DNA of 64,000 nucleotides. Origin: Pseudomonas frederiksbergensis. GTDB lineage: Bacteria > Pseudomonadota > Gammaproteobacteria > Pseudomonadales > Pseudomonadaceae. The stretch lies in assembly GCF_003732275.1 (NCBI RefSeq), contig NZ_MOBM01000013.1, positions 1-64,000 of the forward strand. The letters run 5' to 3'. Within the stretch, counting starts at the first letter, position 1; each line of letters opens with the position of its first letter. The translations under genes and the position numbers were made by a program. The notes under the pieces were generated by a model. That model was not told where the DNA came from. It was given only the letters and a program-made list of their open reading frames with translations, and ran no database searches. Positions 17,451 through 26,223 of this stretch are shown piece by piece.

Positions 17451-18491
17451 TCAAGGAGCAGGATTCGGATGATCCTGGTGAATCGCCTCGATCCCCGCCA
17501 ACACTTCGTCGGAAAGTTTCAGCTCGAAGCTGGCAATGTTGCTGTCCAGTTGCTCAAGCGTGGTGGCGCCAATGATGTTGCTGGTGACGAACGGTTGCTG
17601 TGTGACGAATGCCAGTGCCATCTGCGCCGGGTCCAGGCCGTGTTCACGAGCCAGTGCCACATAACGGCTGCACGCTGCCTCTGACTGAGGATTGAAATAG
17701 CGGCTGAAGCGGCTGTAGAGGCTCAGGCGACCTTTGGGCGGACGCGCGCCACCTTCGTATTTGCCCGACAGGAAGCCGAACGCCAGCGGCGAGTAGGCGA
17801 GCAGGCCGCACTGTTCGCGGATGGCGATTTCCGCCAGGCCGACTTCGAAGCTGCGATTGAGCAGGTTGTAGGGGTTCTGGATCGAGACGGCACGCGGCCA
17901 GCCACGGGCTTCGGCGAGTGCGAGGAAGCGCATGGTGCCCCACGGGGTTTCGTTGGACAGGCCGATGTGGCGGATCTTGCCGGCCTTGACCTGTTCGTCC
18001 AGTGCTTCGAGGGTGTCTTCCAATGGCGTGAGGTTGACTTCGCTCGAGTGCTTGTAGCCCAGTTGCCCGAAGAAATTGGTGCTGCGTTCCGGCCAGTGCA
18101 ACTGATAGAGGTCGATGTAGTCGGTCTGCAAGCGCTTGAGGCTCGCATCCACGGCCTGGACGATGTGTTCGCGGTTGTGCTTGAGGTTTTTGTCGCGGAT
18201 GTAATCGATGGTGTTGCCGGGGCCGGCGATCTTGCTCGCCAGGATCCAGTCGGCGCGATCGCCGCGACTTTTGAAATAATTTCCGATGTAACGCTCGGTG
18301 GTGGCGTAGGTTTCGGCCTTGGGCGGCACCGGGTACATTTCGGCGGTGTCGATGAAATTGATGCCCGCGCTCTTGGCCCGTTCGATCTGGGCGAAGGCTT
18401 CAGCCTCGCTGTTTTGCTCGCCCCAGGTCATGGTGCCGAGGCAGATTGCACTCACGTTCAGATTGGTACGGCCTAGCTGGCGATAGTCCAT
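17451..18491 (-). CDS. tas: Tas-like NADP(H)-dependent aldo-keto reductase
   Basis: 346 residues from ATG 18491. Start GTMTWGEQNSEAEAFAQIE, the active-site region INFIDTAEMYPVPP with catalytic Asp/Tyr, the Lys in LASKIAG and the HWPER segment all match E. coli Tas along the whole length. It is expected to reduce aldehydes or ketones with NADPH; E. coli Tas complements tyrosine auxotrophy in certain mutants, but the natural substrate is unknown. Other in-frame starts up to 18545 add sequence not seen in Tas. It is monocistronic and divergent from rplM. Confidence 0.9.
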   Translation of the reverse strand: MDYRQLGRTNLNVSAICLGTMTWGEQNSEAEAFAQIERAKSAGINFIDTAEMYPVPPKAETYATTERYIGNYFKSRGDRADWILASKIAGPGNTIDYIRDKNLKHNREHIVQAVDASLKRLQTDYIDLYQLHWPERSTNFFGQLGYKHSSEVNLTPLEDTLEALDEQVKAGKIRHIGLSNETPWGTMRFLALAEARGWPRAVSIQNPYNLLNRSFEVGLAEIAIREQCGLLAYSPLAFGFLSGKYEGGARPPKGRLSLYSRFSRYFNPQSEAACSRYVALAREHGLDPAQMALAFVTQQPFVTSNIIGATTLEQLDSNIASFELKLSDEVLAGIEAIHQDHPNPAP

Positions 18492-18666
18492 CGGGTGCTC
18501 CTTGGGCAAAACAATCATAAAAGCAGGTTGAATTATTTTTCGCAATCTGCATAATTGCGCACCTCTTTCTGCAGTGGAAGTGATGCGCCGCCGCCGAAGA
18601 ATCTTGCCGTTGAACGGACGCGCCGACCCGAGCCCCCGAAAGCGTCTGTATCCGGCTGCCTTTGAC

Positions 18667-18695
18667 TTGTCAAAGTACGCACTATTCAGTAAGAT
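18667..18695 (+). promoter_or_regulatory. Predicted sigma-70 promoter of rplM-rpsI
   Basis: TTGTCA (18667-18672), 17-bp spacer, TAAGAT (18690-18695), about 40 bases upstream of the rplM start. The leader between is short and contains no recognised riboregulator. Confidence 0.5.
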
Positions 18696-18736
18696 CCGCC
18701 GTCTAATTTACAGGGCGGCCCCTGAGGCTATAAAGA

Positions 18737-19165
18737 ATGAAAACTTTTACTGCTAAACCGGAAACAGTACAGCGCGACTGGTTTGTCGTCGACGCTGCAG
18801 GTCAGACCCTGGGTCGTCTGGCCACCGAAATCGCGAGCCGTCTGCGTGGCAAGCATAAAGCTGAGTACACTCCTCACGTTGACACCGGCGATTACATCGT
18901 CGTTATCAATGCCGAGCAGATTCGTGTAACCGGTGCTAAAACCACCGACAAAATCTACTACTCCCACTCCGGTTTCCCGGGCGGCATCAAGTCGATCAAC
19001 TTCGAAAAGCTGATCGCTAAAGCCCCTGAGCGCGTGATCGAGACCGCGGTCAAAGGCATGCTGCCTAAGAACCCGCTGGGTCGCGACATGTATCGTAAGC
19101 TGAAAGTCTATGCGGGCGCTGTACACCCTCATACTGCTCAGCAGCCCCAAGAACTGAAGTTTTAA
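18737..19165 (+). CDS. rplM: 50S ribosomal protein L13
   Basis: 142 residues, the full length of the family. It starts [15 protein letters not shown] and contains the L13 signature around [23 protein letters not shown] structural protein of the large subunit, acting early in 50S assembly. It forms the conserved two-gene operon with rpsI, 14 bases downstream. Confidence 0.98.
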   Translation: MKTFTAKPETVQRDWFVVDAAGQTLGRLATEIASRLRGKHKAEYTPHVDTGDYIVVINAEQIRVTGAKTTDKIYYSHSGFPGGIKSINFEKLIAKAPERVIETAVKGMLPKNPLGRDMYRKLKVYAGAVHPHTAQQPQELKF

Positions 19166-19179
19166 CGGAATAGTTCATT

Positions 19180-19572
19180 ATGTCGGCGACTCAAAATTAC
19201 GGCACTGGCCGTCGCAAGACCGCAACCGCACGCGTTTTCCTGCGTCCGGGTACTGGTAACATCTCCATCAACAACCGTTCGCTGGATAATTTCTTCGGCC
19301 GCGAAACTGCCCGCATGGTAGTTCGTCAGCCGCTGGAATTGACTGAGACTGTCGAGAAGTTCGACATCTACGTCACCGTGATCGGCGGTGGTGTAAGTGG
19401 TCAAGCTGGCGCAATCCGCCACGGTATCACTCGCGCACTGATGCAGTACGACGAAACCCTGCGTGGCGCTCTGCGCAAAGCTGGCTTCGTTACTCGCGAT
19501 GCTCGTGAAGTTGAACGTAAGAAAGTTGGTCTGCGTAAAGCGCGTAAGCGTCCGCAGTACTCGAAGCGTTAA
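19180..19572 (+). CDS. rpsI: 30S ribosomal protein S9
   Basis: 130 residues. N-terminal [14 protein letters not shown], the central [15 protein letters not shown] signature and the invariant basic C-terminus ending KRPQYSKR, which reaches the P-site tRNA in the decoding centre. Cotranscribed with rplM and followed by a strong terminator. Confidence 0.98.
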
Positions 19573-19593
19573 TTCGCTTTCGCGTTCAAAAAG

Positions 19594-19629
19594 AACGCCC
19601 AGTTTCCTCGCGAAGCTGGGCGTTTTTTT
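19594..19629 (+). terminator. Intrinsic terminator of rplM-rpsI
   Basis: AACGCCCAG / CTGGGCGTT stem with an internal loop and a T7 tail, about 20 bases after the rpsI stop. Confidence 0.92.
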
Positions 19630-19839
19630 ATGGGTGCGATTTATCAAGGAATTGCGCTGTGACAACTTGCCACATCCGCAGAAGCCCTATACTGCAAGGC
19701 TTGGCAGTGGAGCTCCTCGGTAATTACCTTGTCAGAATTGGGGCTTTTCATTACCATTCGGCAAAATTTTTATAAGTTCAGATTTTTACTTAGTAGACGC
19801 CTGATTTAACAGGCCACAAAGCTGATGGGAGAGGACTGA

Positions 19840-20433
19840 ATGAGCAATGACGGCGTGAATGCAGGCCGGCGTCGCTTCTTGGTAGCAGCCACATCCGTGG
19901 TGGGTGCTGCAGGAGCGGTGGGGGCTGCGGTCCCGTTCGTGGGGTCATGGTTTCCCAGTGCCAAGGCGAAAGCTGCAGGTGCACCGGTGAAAGTGAATGT
20001 CAGCAAAATCGAGCCAGGTCAGCAAATGATTGCTGAGTGGCGTGGCCAGCCGGTGTTCATTGTCCGCCGTACCGAGGAAATCCTGGGGAATCTGAAAAAG
20101 ATCGAGGGCCAGCTGTCTGACCCGACCTCCAAGAACTCGACGCAACCGACCTATGTCGACCCGGAGACGCGTTCGATCAAGCCAGAAGTTCTGCTGCTGA
20201 TCGGTATCTGCACTCACCTGGGTTGCTCACCTACCTTCCGCCCGGAAGTGGCACCAGCAGACCTGGGCAAGGATTGGGTAGGGGGGTATTTCTGCCCTTG
20301 CCACGGCTCCCACTACGATTTGGCTGGCCGCGTCTACAAGTCGCAACCTGCGCCTTTGAACCTGCCAGTTCCCCCGCATTCCTATGAGACCGATGACATC
20401 ATTGTCATTGGCGTCGATACGGAGAAAGCGTGA
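19840..20433 (+). CDS. petA: Ubiquinol-cytochrome c reductase Rieske iron-sulfur subunit
   Basis: 197 residues. A twin-arginine (Tat) N-terminus (GRRRFLVAAT) is followed by a membrane anchor at about 15-37. The Rieske [2Fe-2S] site is CTHLGC (124-129) and CPCHG (152-156): Cys124, His126, Cys152 and His155 bind the cluster, and Cys129-Cys154 would form the stabilising disulfide. It passes electrons from ubiquinol to cytochrome c1 in the bc1 complex. First gene of petABC; its stop codon overlaps the petB start (TGATG). Confidence 0.97.
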   Translation: MSNDGVNAGRRRFLVAATSVVGAAGAVGAAVPFVGSWFPSAKAKAAGAPVKVNVSKIEPGQQMIAEWRGQPVFIVRRTEEILGNLKKIEGQLSDPTSKNSTQPTYVDPETRSIKPEVLLLIGICTHLGCSPTFRPEVAPADLGKDWVGGYFCPCHGSHYDLAGRVYKSQPAPLNLPVPPHSYETDDIIVIGVDTEKA

Positions 20434-21644
20434 TGAGCAAGTTCATGGATTGGGTTGATGCGCGCTTCCCCGCGACCAAAATGTGGGAAGACCATCTCAG
20501 CAAGTACTACGCCCCGAAGAACTTCAACTTCTTCTATTTCTTTGGCTCCCTCGCACTGCTCGTTCTGGTCAACCAGATCGTTACCGGTGTCTGGCTGACC
20601 ATGAGCTACACCCCGTCGGCGGAAGAAGCGTTTGCTTCCGTCGAATACATCATGCGCGACGTCGAGTACGGTTCGATCCTGCGTCTGCTGCACTCCACCG
20701 GCGCTTCGGCGTTCTTTATCGTGGTCTATCTGCACATGTTCCGTGGTCTGCTCTACGGTTCGTATCAGAAGCCGCGTGAGCTGGTGTGGGTCTTCGGCAT
20801 GCTGATCTATCTGGCGCTGATGGCTGAAGCCTTCATGGGTTATCTGCTGCCGTGGGGCCAGATGTCCTACTGGGGTGCCCAGGTGATCATCTCGCTGTTC
20901 GGTGCGATTCCGGTCATCGGTAACGACCTGACCCAGTGGATCCGCGGTGACTACCTGATTTCCGGTATTACCCTGAACCGCTTCTTCGCCTTGCATGTGG
21001 TTGCCCTGCCGATCGTCATCCTCGGTCTGGTGGTGGTGCACATTCTGGCGCTGCACGAAGTCGGTTCGAACAACCCTGATGGCGTCGACATCAAAAAGCA
21101 CAAGGACGAAAACGGCGTACCCCTGGACGGCATTGCCTTCCACCCGTACTACACCGTGAAAGATATCGTCGGCGTAGTGGTGTTCCTGTTCATCTTCTGC
21201 TCGATCGTGTTCTTCTTCCCTGAAATGGGCGGCTACTTCCTCGAGAAGCCGAACTTTGAAGTGGCGAACGCCTTCAAGACCCCTGAGCACATCGCTCCGG
21301 TCTGGTACTTCACGCCGTTCTACGCGATTCTGCGGGCGATTCCGGACAAGCTTCTGGGCGTAATTGCCATGGGCGCTTCGATTGCAATGTTGTTTGTCCT
21401 TCCCTGGCTTGATCGGAGTCCGGTCAAGTCGATGCGCTACAAGGGCTGGCTGAGCAAGATCTGGCTCTGGGTGTTCTGCATCTCGTTCGTGATCCTGGGT
21501 GTGTTGGGTGTTCTGGCTCCAACTCCAGGCCGTACGTTGCTGTCGCAGGTATGTACCTTCCTGTACTTCGCCTACTTCATTCTGATGCCGTTCTACACCA
21601 GGCTCGAGAAGACCAAACCGGTTCCGGAAAGGGTGACTGGCTGA
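20433..21644 (+). CDS. petB: Cytochrome b of the bc1 complex
   Basis: 403 residues from ATG 20433, which overlaps the petA stop by one base. Eight membrane helices; the paired haem-ligand histidines lie in helices II and IV (LLHSTGASAFFIVVYLHMFR and FALHVVALPIVILGLVVVH). The Qo-site motif appears as PVWYF (the PEWY-like loop), preceded by HIAP. Bacterial single-chain cytochrome b, catalysing quinol oxidation and quinone reduction. petC follows with a one-base overlap. Confidence 0.97.
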   Translation: MSKFMDWVDARFPATKMWEDHLSKYYAPKNFNFFYFFGSLALLVLVNQIVTGVWLTMSYTPSAEEAFASVEYIMRDVEYGSILRLLHSTGASAFFIVVYLHMFRGLLYGSYQKPRELVWVFGMLIYLALMAEAFMGYLLPWGQMSYWGAQVIISLFGAIPVIGNDLTQWIRGDYLISGITLNRFFALHVVALPIVILGLVVVHILALHEVGSNNPDGVDIKKHKDENGVPLDGIAFHPYYTVKDIVGVVVFLFIFCSIVFFFPEMGGYFLEKPNFEVANAFKTPEHIAPVWYFTPFYAILRAIPDKLLGVIAMGASIAMLFVLPWLDRSPVKSMRYKGWLSKIWLWVFCISFVILGVLGVLAPTPGRTLLSQVCTFLYFAYFILMPFYTRLEKTKPVPERVTG

Positions 21645-22426
21645 TGAAAAAGCTATTTGCAGTACTGATTCTTGCGGCGATGCCTGTATTGTCCTTTGCG
21701 GCCGAACACGGTGGTCCTGAGCTTGAGAAGGTCGACATCGACGTTTCCGACAAGGCTGCCATGCAGGACGGCGCACGTACGTTCGCCAACTATTGCATGG
21801 GCTGCCACAGCGCCAAGTTCCAGCGCTACGAGCGTGTTGCCGATGACCTGGGCATTCCTCACGAGCTGATGCTTGAGAAACTGGTGTTCACCGGCGCCAA
21901 GATCGGTGACCACATGAACATCGGCATGCAGCCGGCTGATGCCAAGACCTGGTTCGGTGCGGCACCGCCCGACCTGACGCTGGTGGCTCGTGTTCGTGGC
22001 ACTGACTGGCTCTATGGCTACCTGCGTTCCTTCTATGAAGACCCGTCGCGTCCTTGGGGCGTGAACAACAAGGTGTTCCCGAACGTCGGCATGCCTAACG
22101 TTCTGGTCGGCTTGCAGGGTCGTCAAGTGGTAGGCTGTAAACAAGTTCAAATCGTCGAAGACGGCAAGAAGCAATACGATCCGCTGACCGGTACGGGTTT
22201 GACCCATGAAGCCTGCGACCAGCTGACGGTATTGCCGAAAACCGGCACGCTGAACGAAGAGCAGTTCGACGAGAAGGTCAAGAACCTGGTGACCTTCCTG
22301 GCCTACTCGGCCAACCCGGTGAAGCTGCAGCATCAGCGCATCGGTACCTATGTGTTGCTGTACCTGGCGTTTTTCTTCGTATTCGCTTACTTGCTCAAGC
22401 GTGAATACTGGAAAGACGTCCATTGA
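21644..22426 (+). CDS. petC: Cytochrome c1 of the bc1 complex
   Basis: 260 residues from ATG 21644. Sec signal peptide (MKKLFAVLILAAMPVLSFAA), c-type haem site CMGCH, axial Met region NIGMQPADAKTWFG, and a C-terminal anchor (YVLLYLAFFFVFAYLLKR). Carries electrons from the Rieske protein to soluble cytochrome c. Last gene of petABC, followed by an unusually long hairpin at 22455-22532. Confidence 0.97.
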   Translation: MKKLFAVLILAAMPVLSFAAEHGGPELEKVDIDVSDKAAMQDGARTFANYCMGCHSAKFQRYERVADDLGIPHELMLEKLVFTGAKIGDHMNIGMQPADAKTWFGAAPPDLTLVARVRGTDWLYGYLRSFYEDPSRPWGVNNKVFPNVGMPNVLVGLQGRQVVGCKQVQIVEDGKKQYDPLTGTGLTHEACDQLTVLPKTGTLNEEQFDEKVKNLVTFLAYSANPVKLQHQRIGTYVLLYLAFFFVFAYLLKREYWKDVH

Positions 22427-22454
22427 TAAAGCTGTAAGCCATTGCTGTTAATCG

Positions 22455-22540
22455 CGCGCGCCCAGGGGCGTCTCTGAAGGTGTAACGAGTCTGGTGATCC
22501 AGGCGTTACGGGAGGCGCCCTCTGGGCGCGCGTGTTTTTC
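22455..22540 (+). terminator. Long (78-nt) structured terminator-like hairpin between petC and sspA
   Basis: The outer stem CGCGCGCCCAG / CTGGGCGCGCG (22455-22465, 22522-22532) is followed by TGTTTTT. Inside it GGGCGTCTC pairs with GGAGGCGCCC, GTAACG with CGTTAC, and CTGG-TGAT-CCAG closes the tip. It is far longer than needed for termination and precedes sspA by 37 bases, so it may also shield or control the sspAB message. Confidence 0.7.
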
Positions 22541-22576
22541 CGTTTCCGATAATTTCAACAAGCGAGGAGGACCGCC

Positions 22577-23194
22577 ATGGGCGTGACCAATCGGTTGGCC
22601 TGTTACTCCGACCCCGCCGACCACTATTCCCACCGAGTGCGCATCGTACTTGCAGAGAAGGGTGTCAGCGCCGAGATCATTTACGTGGAAGCTGGTCGCC
22701 AGCCGCCTAAACTGATTGAAGTGAACCCTTACGGAAGCCTGCCCACCCTGGTCGATCGTGACCTGGCGTTGTGGGAGTCGACCGTGGTGATGGAATATCT
22801 GGATGAGCGTTACCCACACCCGCCATTGCTGCCGGTTTATCCTGTGGCGCGTGCCAACAGTCGTCTGCTGATTCATCGCATTCAGCGTGACTGGTGTGGT
22901 CTGGTGGATCTGATCCTGGATTCGCGGACCAAGGAAGCTGCCCGTGTCGTGGCTCGTAAAGAGCTGCGCGAAAGCCTGACAGGCGTGTCGCCGTTGTTTG
23001 CCGACAAGCCGTTTTTCCTCAGTGAGGAACAAAGTCTGGTGGATTGCTGCCTATTACCAATACTCTGGCGATTGCCGATTCTGGGTATTGAACTGCCGCG
23101 GCCTGCCAAGCCGTTGCTTGATTATATGGAGCGCTCGTTTGCACGTGAGGCTTTCCAGGCGAGTCTGTCTGGTGTCGAACGCGATATGCGCTAA
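22577..23194 (+). CDS. sspA: Stringent starvation protein A
   Basis: 205 residues with a GST-like thioredoxin N-domain ([21 protein letters not shown]) and helical C-domain; the catalytic residues of true GSTs are absent, as in SspA. It binds RNA polymerase with sigma-70 and reshapes transcription during starvation and acid stress and in virulence (known in E. coli, Francisella and Pseudomonas). GAGGAGG precedes the ATG. Operon with sspB, 16 bases downstream. Confidence 0.95.
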   Translation: MGVTNRLACYSDPADHYSHRVRIVLAEKGVSAEIIYVEAGRQPPKLIEVNPYGSLPTLVDRDLALWESTVVMEYLDERYPHPPLLPVYPVARANSRLLIHRIQRDWCGLVDLILDSRTKEAARVVARKELRESLTGVSPLFADKPFFLSEEQSLVDCCLLPILWRLPILGIELPRPAKPLLDYMERSFAREAFQASLSGVERDMR

Positions 23195-23210
23195 GGCTTA
23201 AGGAGCCGCT

Positions 23211-23624
23211 ATGAACTCCAGTCGACCTTATCTGGTCCGCGCGCTCTATGAGTGGATTGTGGACAACGATTGCACCCCGCACATGCTGGTTAATTCCGAG
23301 TATCCATCGGTGCAGGTGCCTCAGGGTTTTGCCAGTGACGGACAGATTGTCCTGAACGTTTCCCCGGCGGCCGTGCGTCATCTGCACATGGACAACGAGG
23401 CAGTCAGTTTCGAGGGGCGCTTCGGTGGCGTGCCGCACACCCTGTACGTGCCTATCGCATCGATCCTGGGCATTTACGCTCGGGAGAACGGTCAGGGCAT
23501 GGTGTTCGATATGGAATCGCCTCTGGAAGACGAGGATGAGATCGAGCCGGATGATGATGTTCCGCCACCCGACAGTGAGCCGCCGCGTCCCAGCGGTCGA
23601 CCGAGTTTGAAGGTGGTGAAGTAA
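23211..23624 (+). CDS. sspB: ClpXP protease specificity-enhancing factor SspB
   Basis: 137 residues. N-terminal substrate-binding domain (SSRPYLVRALYEWIVDN and the VPQGFASDGQIVLN region) that captures ssrA-tagged proteins, an acidic flexible linker, and the C-terminal RPSLKVVK motif that docks on the ClpX zinc domain. Cotranscribed with sspA and followed by a strong terminator. Confidence 0.95.
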   Translation: MNSSRPYLVRALYEWIVDNDCTPHMLVNSEYPSVQVPQGFASDGQIVLNVSPAAVRHLHMDNEAVSFEGRFGGVPHTLYVPIASILGIYARENGQGMVFDMESPLEDEDEIEPDDDVPPPDSEPPRPSGRPSLKVVK

Positions 23625-23626
23625 TG

Positions 23627-23657
23627 AAAAAGGCGATCCGAAAGGATCGCCTTTTTT
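23627..23657 (+). terminator. Intrinsic terminator of sspAB
   Basis: 13-bp stem AAAAAGGCGATCC / GGATCGCCTTTTT closed by a GAAA tetraloop, 2 bases after the sspB stop. Confidence 0.93.
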
Positions 23658-23819
23658 ATGTGCGCCCGGCGTGGGCGCAATAGACCCGCGAAGGTGGCAG
23701 GTCAGTCAGTACAAAACCCAACTGACCAACTGCAGCTTGCGGCCACCGAGACGGGTATACTGCCGCCTTTCGCGGCTCGCCTACCGGGCCCGACTCTTTG
23801 AGCATCACCCGGAGCTTTC

Positions 23820-24077
23820 ATGACTTCCCCGACACAACCGCCGGTTGCCGACGCTTTGAGCGACGACCAGGCAGACCTGCCAGACAGCGTCGACTCCAGC
23901 GCAGACAGCGAAACCAAAACGGCGATCCCTGCATTCAAGTTTCCGTTCAAGCCGGGTGAATTGACCGCGGCGAAGAATGCCAGTCAGCCTTGGTACAAGA
24001 ATGGCGCCAAGAACGGTCATACCAAGACTCCGGGTGCAGCGCCTCCGGGTACTCGTCGTTCGATGGGTAAGCGCTGA
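23820..24077 (+). CDS. Small hypothetical protein, acidic then basic
   Basis: 85 residues, no recognised domain. The first half is acidic and Ser/Asp-rich, the second basic (KNGAKNGHTKTP, ending RRSMGKR). It looks disordered and could bind nucleic acid, but nothing shows this directly. ATG preceded by CCGGAG at 7 nt. Codon usage is like the neighbours, which supports a real gene. Stands alone between sspB and a region of gene remnants. Confidence 0.6.
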   Translation: MTSPTQPPVADALSDDQADLPDSVDSSADSETKTAIPAFKFPFKPGELTAAKNASQPWYKNGAKNGHTKTPGAAPPGTRRSMGKR

Positions 24078-24137
24078 CCGTCAGGCGCTTTTTGGTCGGT
24101 AATAGTTCTTCCTGCCACTAAGACAGTTCCCACAAGG

Positions 24138-24606
24138 ATGAGCGATTTGTCCTCTGGGAAAGTTGGTGACCATTCGTCAAAGATTCATGTCCCTGAATTC
24201 TTGATGAAGGTCACCGAAATGCAGCAATCCCTCAAGGGCAAGCGTGTCGGCGTTCTGACAGGCACCAGCCGTGAAGCGTTCGCCAAGTCCCGTTGGGCTC
24301 CGGCGGGAGTGACGGTACGCAGTTTCGATTTCAACAGCCAACTGGTGGCCAGTCTGTTGACGGGTGAGCTCGACGCGACCCTGCAAGACTCGATTGAAAT
24401 CACCCAGGCGTTTTTAAATCAGCATCAGGGGCAAAATTTCGATTTTTCCGGCCCGGCGCTCAAGGACCCCATGCTGGGCAGTGGCGTGGCGATGGCTGTG
24501 CGCAAATCCGACACCGCATTGCGCGATGACCTGAATGCAGCCTTGGAGCGCCTCAAGCGGAATGGCCAGTACCAGGCAATTACCCGGCGTTACCTGCCGC
24601 CCGCAG
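24138..24606 (+). pseudogene. Remnant of an amino-acid ABC transporter binding protein (C-terminal lobe)
   Basis: From about 24200 the frame encodes the second half of an SBP_bac_3 (ArgT/HisJ-like) periplasmic binding protein: LKGKRVGVLTGTS, then LLTGELDATLQDS, GVAMAVRKSDTALRDDLNAALERL and NGQYQAITRRYLP. The signal peptide and first lobe, about 100 residues, are absent, so it cannot be exported or functional. The family sequence stops at 24606, exactly where a RidA-type sequence begins in another frame. The whole reads as a deletion scar. Confidence 0.7.
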
Positions 24607-24843
24607 ATGACCCAAACCATGGAGAATCTGCAACATGCATTGCGGCGTAGCGGTTCGACTTTGGCTCATGTGGCCAAATGTACGGTCATCCTTGCAGACA
24701 TCAATGATTTCGCTGCCATGAATGCAGTGTATAGCCGTTATTTTCCGGCGGGTCGTTTGCCTGCTCGCACGACATTCGCTGGCAAAAAGCTGGTACTGGG
24801 TGCGCGGGTGGAAGTCGAATGTCTGGCGGTTGCTGCTGACTGA
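24607..24843 (+). pseudogene. Remnant of a RidA (YjgF) family gene, C-terminal part
   Basis: Encodes QTMENLQHALRRSGSTLAHV, NDFAAMNAVYSRYF, PARTTFAGKKL and VEVECLAV, the C-terminal two-thirds of a RidA-type enamine/imine deaminase (normally ~130 residues). The N-terminal strands are missing, although the Arg that contacts substrate (PARTT) is present. It abuts the binding-protein remnant. An ancestral locus with an amino-acid transporter and a RidA gene is the likely origin. Confidence 0.7.
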
Positions 24844-24891
24844 AGTGTGAAAAATCCGCTGCGCAAGGGTGCTGCGCAGCGATTTGGCGTT

Positions 24892-25641
24892 TCACGCAGC
24901 ACGCAAGGATATAAACGCATAGTTGACCGGCTCATTGGTCGCAATTTGAGCCCCGGCCGCCAACACTTGCCCGGCAATATCATCGCCTGACACATGAAAG
25001 ACCCATTCACCACCCGACCTTGCCAACGGCTGTTGCGCCACCTGATCAATGACCATGGCAAACGCCTGCATGTCCGGCAGATGAGCGGTAAAGCCATCGC
25101 CCTTCAACGCTGTCGTCCGAATCCCCAATAACGCGCAAATCGCATCCTTGGTCTGAATCTCATCGCGATCCGCCTGACGGGAGCGCTGGATTAATCCCGC
25201 CAGTTCCTGATCCACCAGTTCACCACCGATGATCAAATCCGGCCCTGTTTCCCATGACTCGGGCGGGCATTCTTTGATCGCCGGGTTGAGCGGGATGTGC
25301 GGATTGATTTCCATCGGGTAGATGCGGCACACCAGCGGTCGGCGTTCGTAGATGCGGCAGAGGTTGTCTTCGTCAAGATTCCGGCAGCGACCGACGTTAT
25401 AGGCGGCGAAGGTGATCGCCACGTGGGCCTCGCAGGCGCCGCTTCGAACCACAATTGAACGGCGTTCGGCGTGTTCGCGTTGCTGCATGGGCAGGCCCAG
25501 GCCATTGGCGAGAAAGGCTTCCACCAGCACGATCACCTGACCGCCATCGGCCGCCCACATCCGGGCTTCGACCAGTGTCAGGGGCACATGATGATCGTTG
25601 CAGCATTTGCCACAACCTACGCAGGAAAACGTTGTATTCAT
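24892..25641 (-). CDS. YkgJ-family cysteine-cluster protein
   Basis: 249 residues from ATG 25641. N-terminal CVGCGKCCNDH with further CRNLDEDNLCRIYERRPLVCRIYP is the CxxCxxCC zinc/iron-chelating domain (YkgJ, UPF0153). Such proteins are thought to bind Zn or an Fe-S cluster; their function is unknown. The C-terminal ~110 residues lack a recognised motif. Single gene convergent with the RidA remnant. Confidence 0.75.
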   Translation of the reverse strand: MNTTFSCVGCGKCCNDHHVPLTLVEARMWAADGGQVIVLVEAFLANGLGLPMQQREHAERRSIVVRSGACEAHVAITFAAYNVGRCRNLDEDNLCRIYERRPLVCRIYPMEINPHIPLNPAIKECPPESWETGPDLIIGGELVDQELAGLIQRSRQADRDEIQTKDAICALLGIRTTALKGDGFTAHLPDMQAFAMVIDQVAQQPLARSGGEWVFHVSGDDIAGQVLAAGAQIATNEPVNYAFISLRAA

Positions 25642-25723
25642 TGAACGGCCAGTCACCTGTGGGGCATGTAATGGCGACAAAAAGCCACCGCAAAGGCCTG
25701 TGCCGAAGCAAGTTATGCGCCAT

Positions 25724-26050
25724 TCACTGCGCTTTTGCTGTTGGGCGGATGGAGTCCCACTTGGTCACGTAGGCGGTTTTGCTTTTCTTGTTGTACAGGC
25801 ACAACTCTGTGCCTTGTTGGCCTTTCATGTGTTTTTGCGGGTACTGGCCTTGCAGCAGGAGCGCGGTATAACCGACCCGGTCATCGAACTGCGCGGCGTT
25901 GCCGACGGGTTTGACGTTCTTCAGGCCGCTGGTTTTGGTGCAACTGGCGAGCACGGCTTTGTCGTAGGTGGCCCAGGCGTCGGGGCTGGAGGCGTGGGCT
26001 TGGGTGGCGAGGGTGGTGAGGCAGAGGAAGGTCAGGGTGGTGGCTTTCAT
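25724..26050 (-). CDS. Small secreted hypothetical protein
   Basis: 108 residues from ATG 26050, with a cleavable signal peptide (MKATTLTFLCLTTLATQAHA). The mature part contains three cysteines and the phrases KPVGNAAQFDDRVGYTALLLQGQY and GTELCLYNKKSKTAYVTKWD. I do not recognise a family; similar small periplasmic proteins are common in Pseudomonas. Located between the cysteine-cluster gene and a REP pair. Confidence 0.65.
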   Translation of the reverse strand: MKATTLTFLCLTTLATQAHASSPDAWATYDKAVLASCTKTSGLKNVKPVGNAAQFDDRVGYTALLLQGQYPQKHMKGQQGTELCLYNKKSKTAYVTKWDSIRPTAKAQ

Positions 26051-26121
26051 GGTTTTGGCATCCTTGGCGTGGCCGAGGTCGGAGTATGCCTGATGGTTTT
26101 TTGGGGGGGGTGCGGGCCTCT

Positions 26122-26213
26122 TCGCGAGCAAGCCCGCTCCAACAGTGGTTCATCTGTCGTTCACAGATTTGGTGTACGACACAAATCAACTGTGGGAGCG
26201 GGCTTGCTCGCGA
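26122..26213. repeat. Pseudomonas REP pair (inverted, GCGGGC variant)
   Basis: Units 26122-26144 and 26191-26213 with the AGCAAGCCCGCT core instead of AGCAGGCTCGCT, that is, a second sequence variant of the same REP family. Confidence 0.88.
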
Positions 26214-26223
26214 AAGCGGTGTG

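Noticed and set aside
20382..21776. 464-codon minus-strand open frame
   Set aside because: Antisense of petB and petC. The plus-strand genes are certain.
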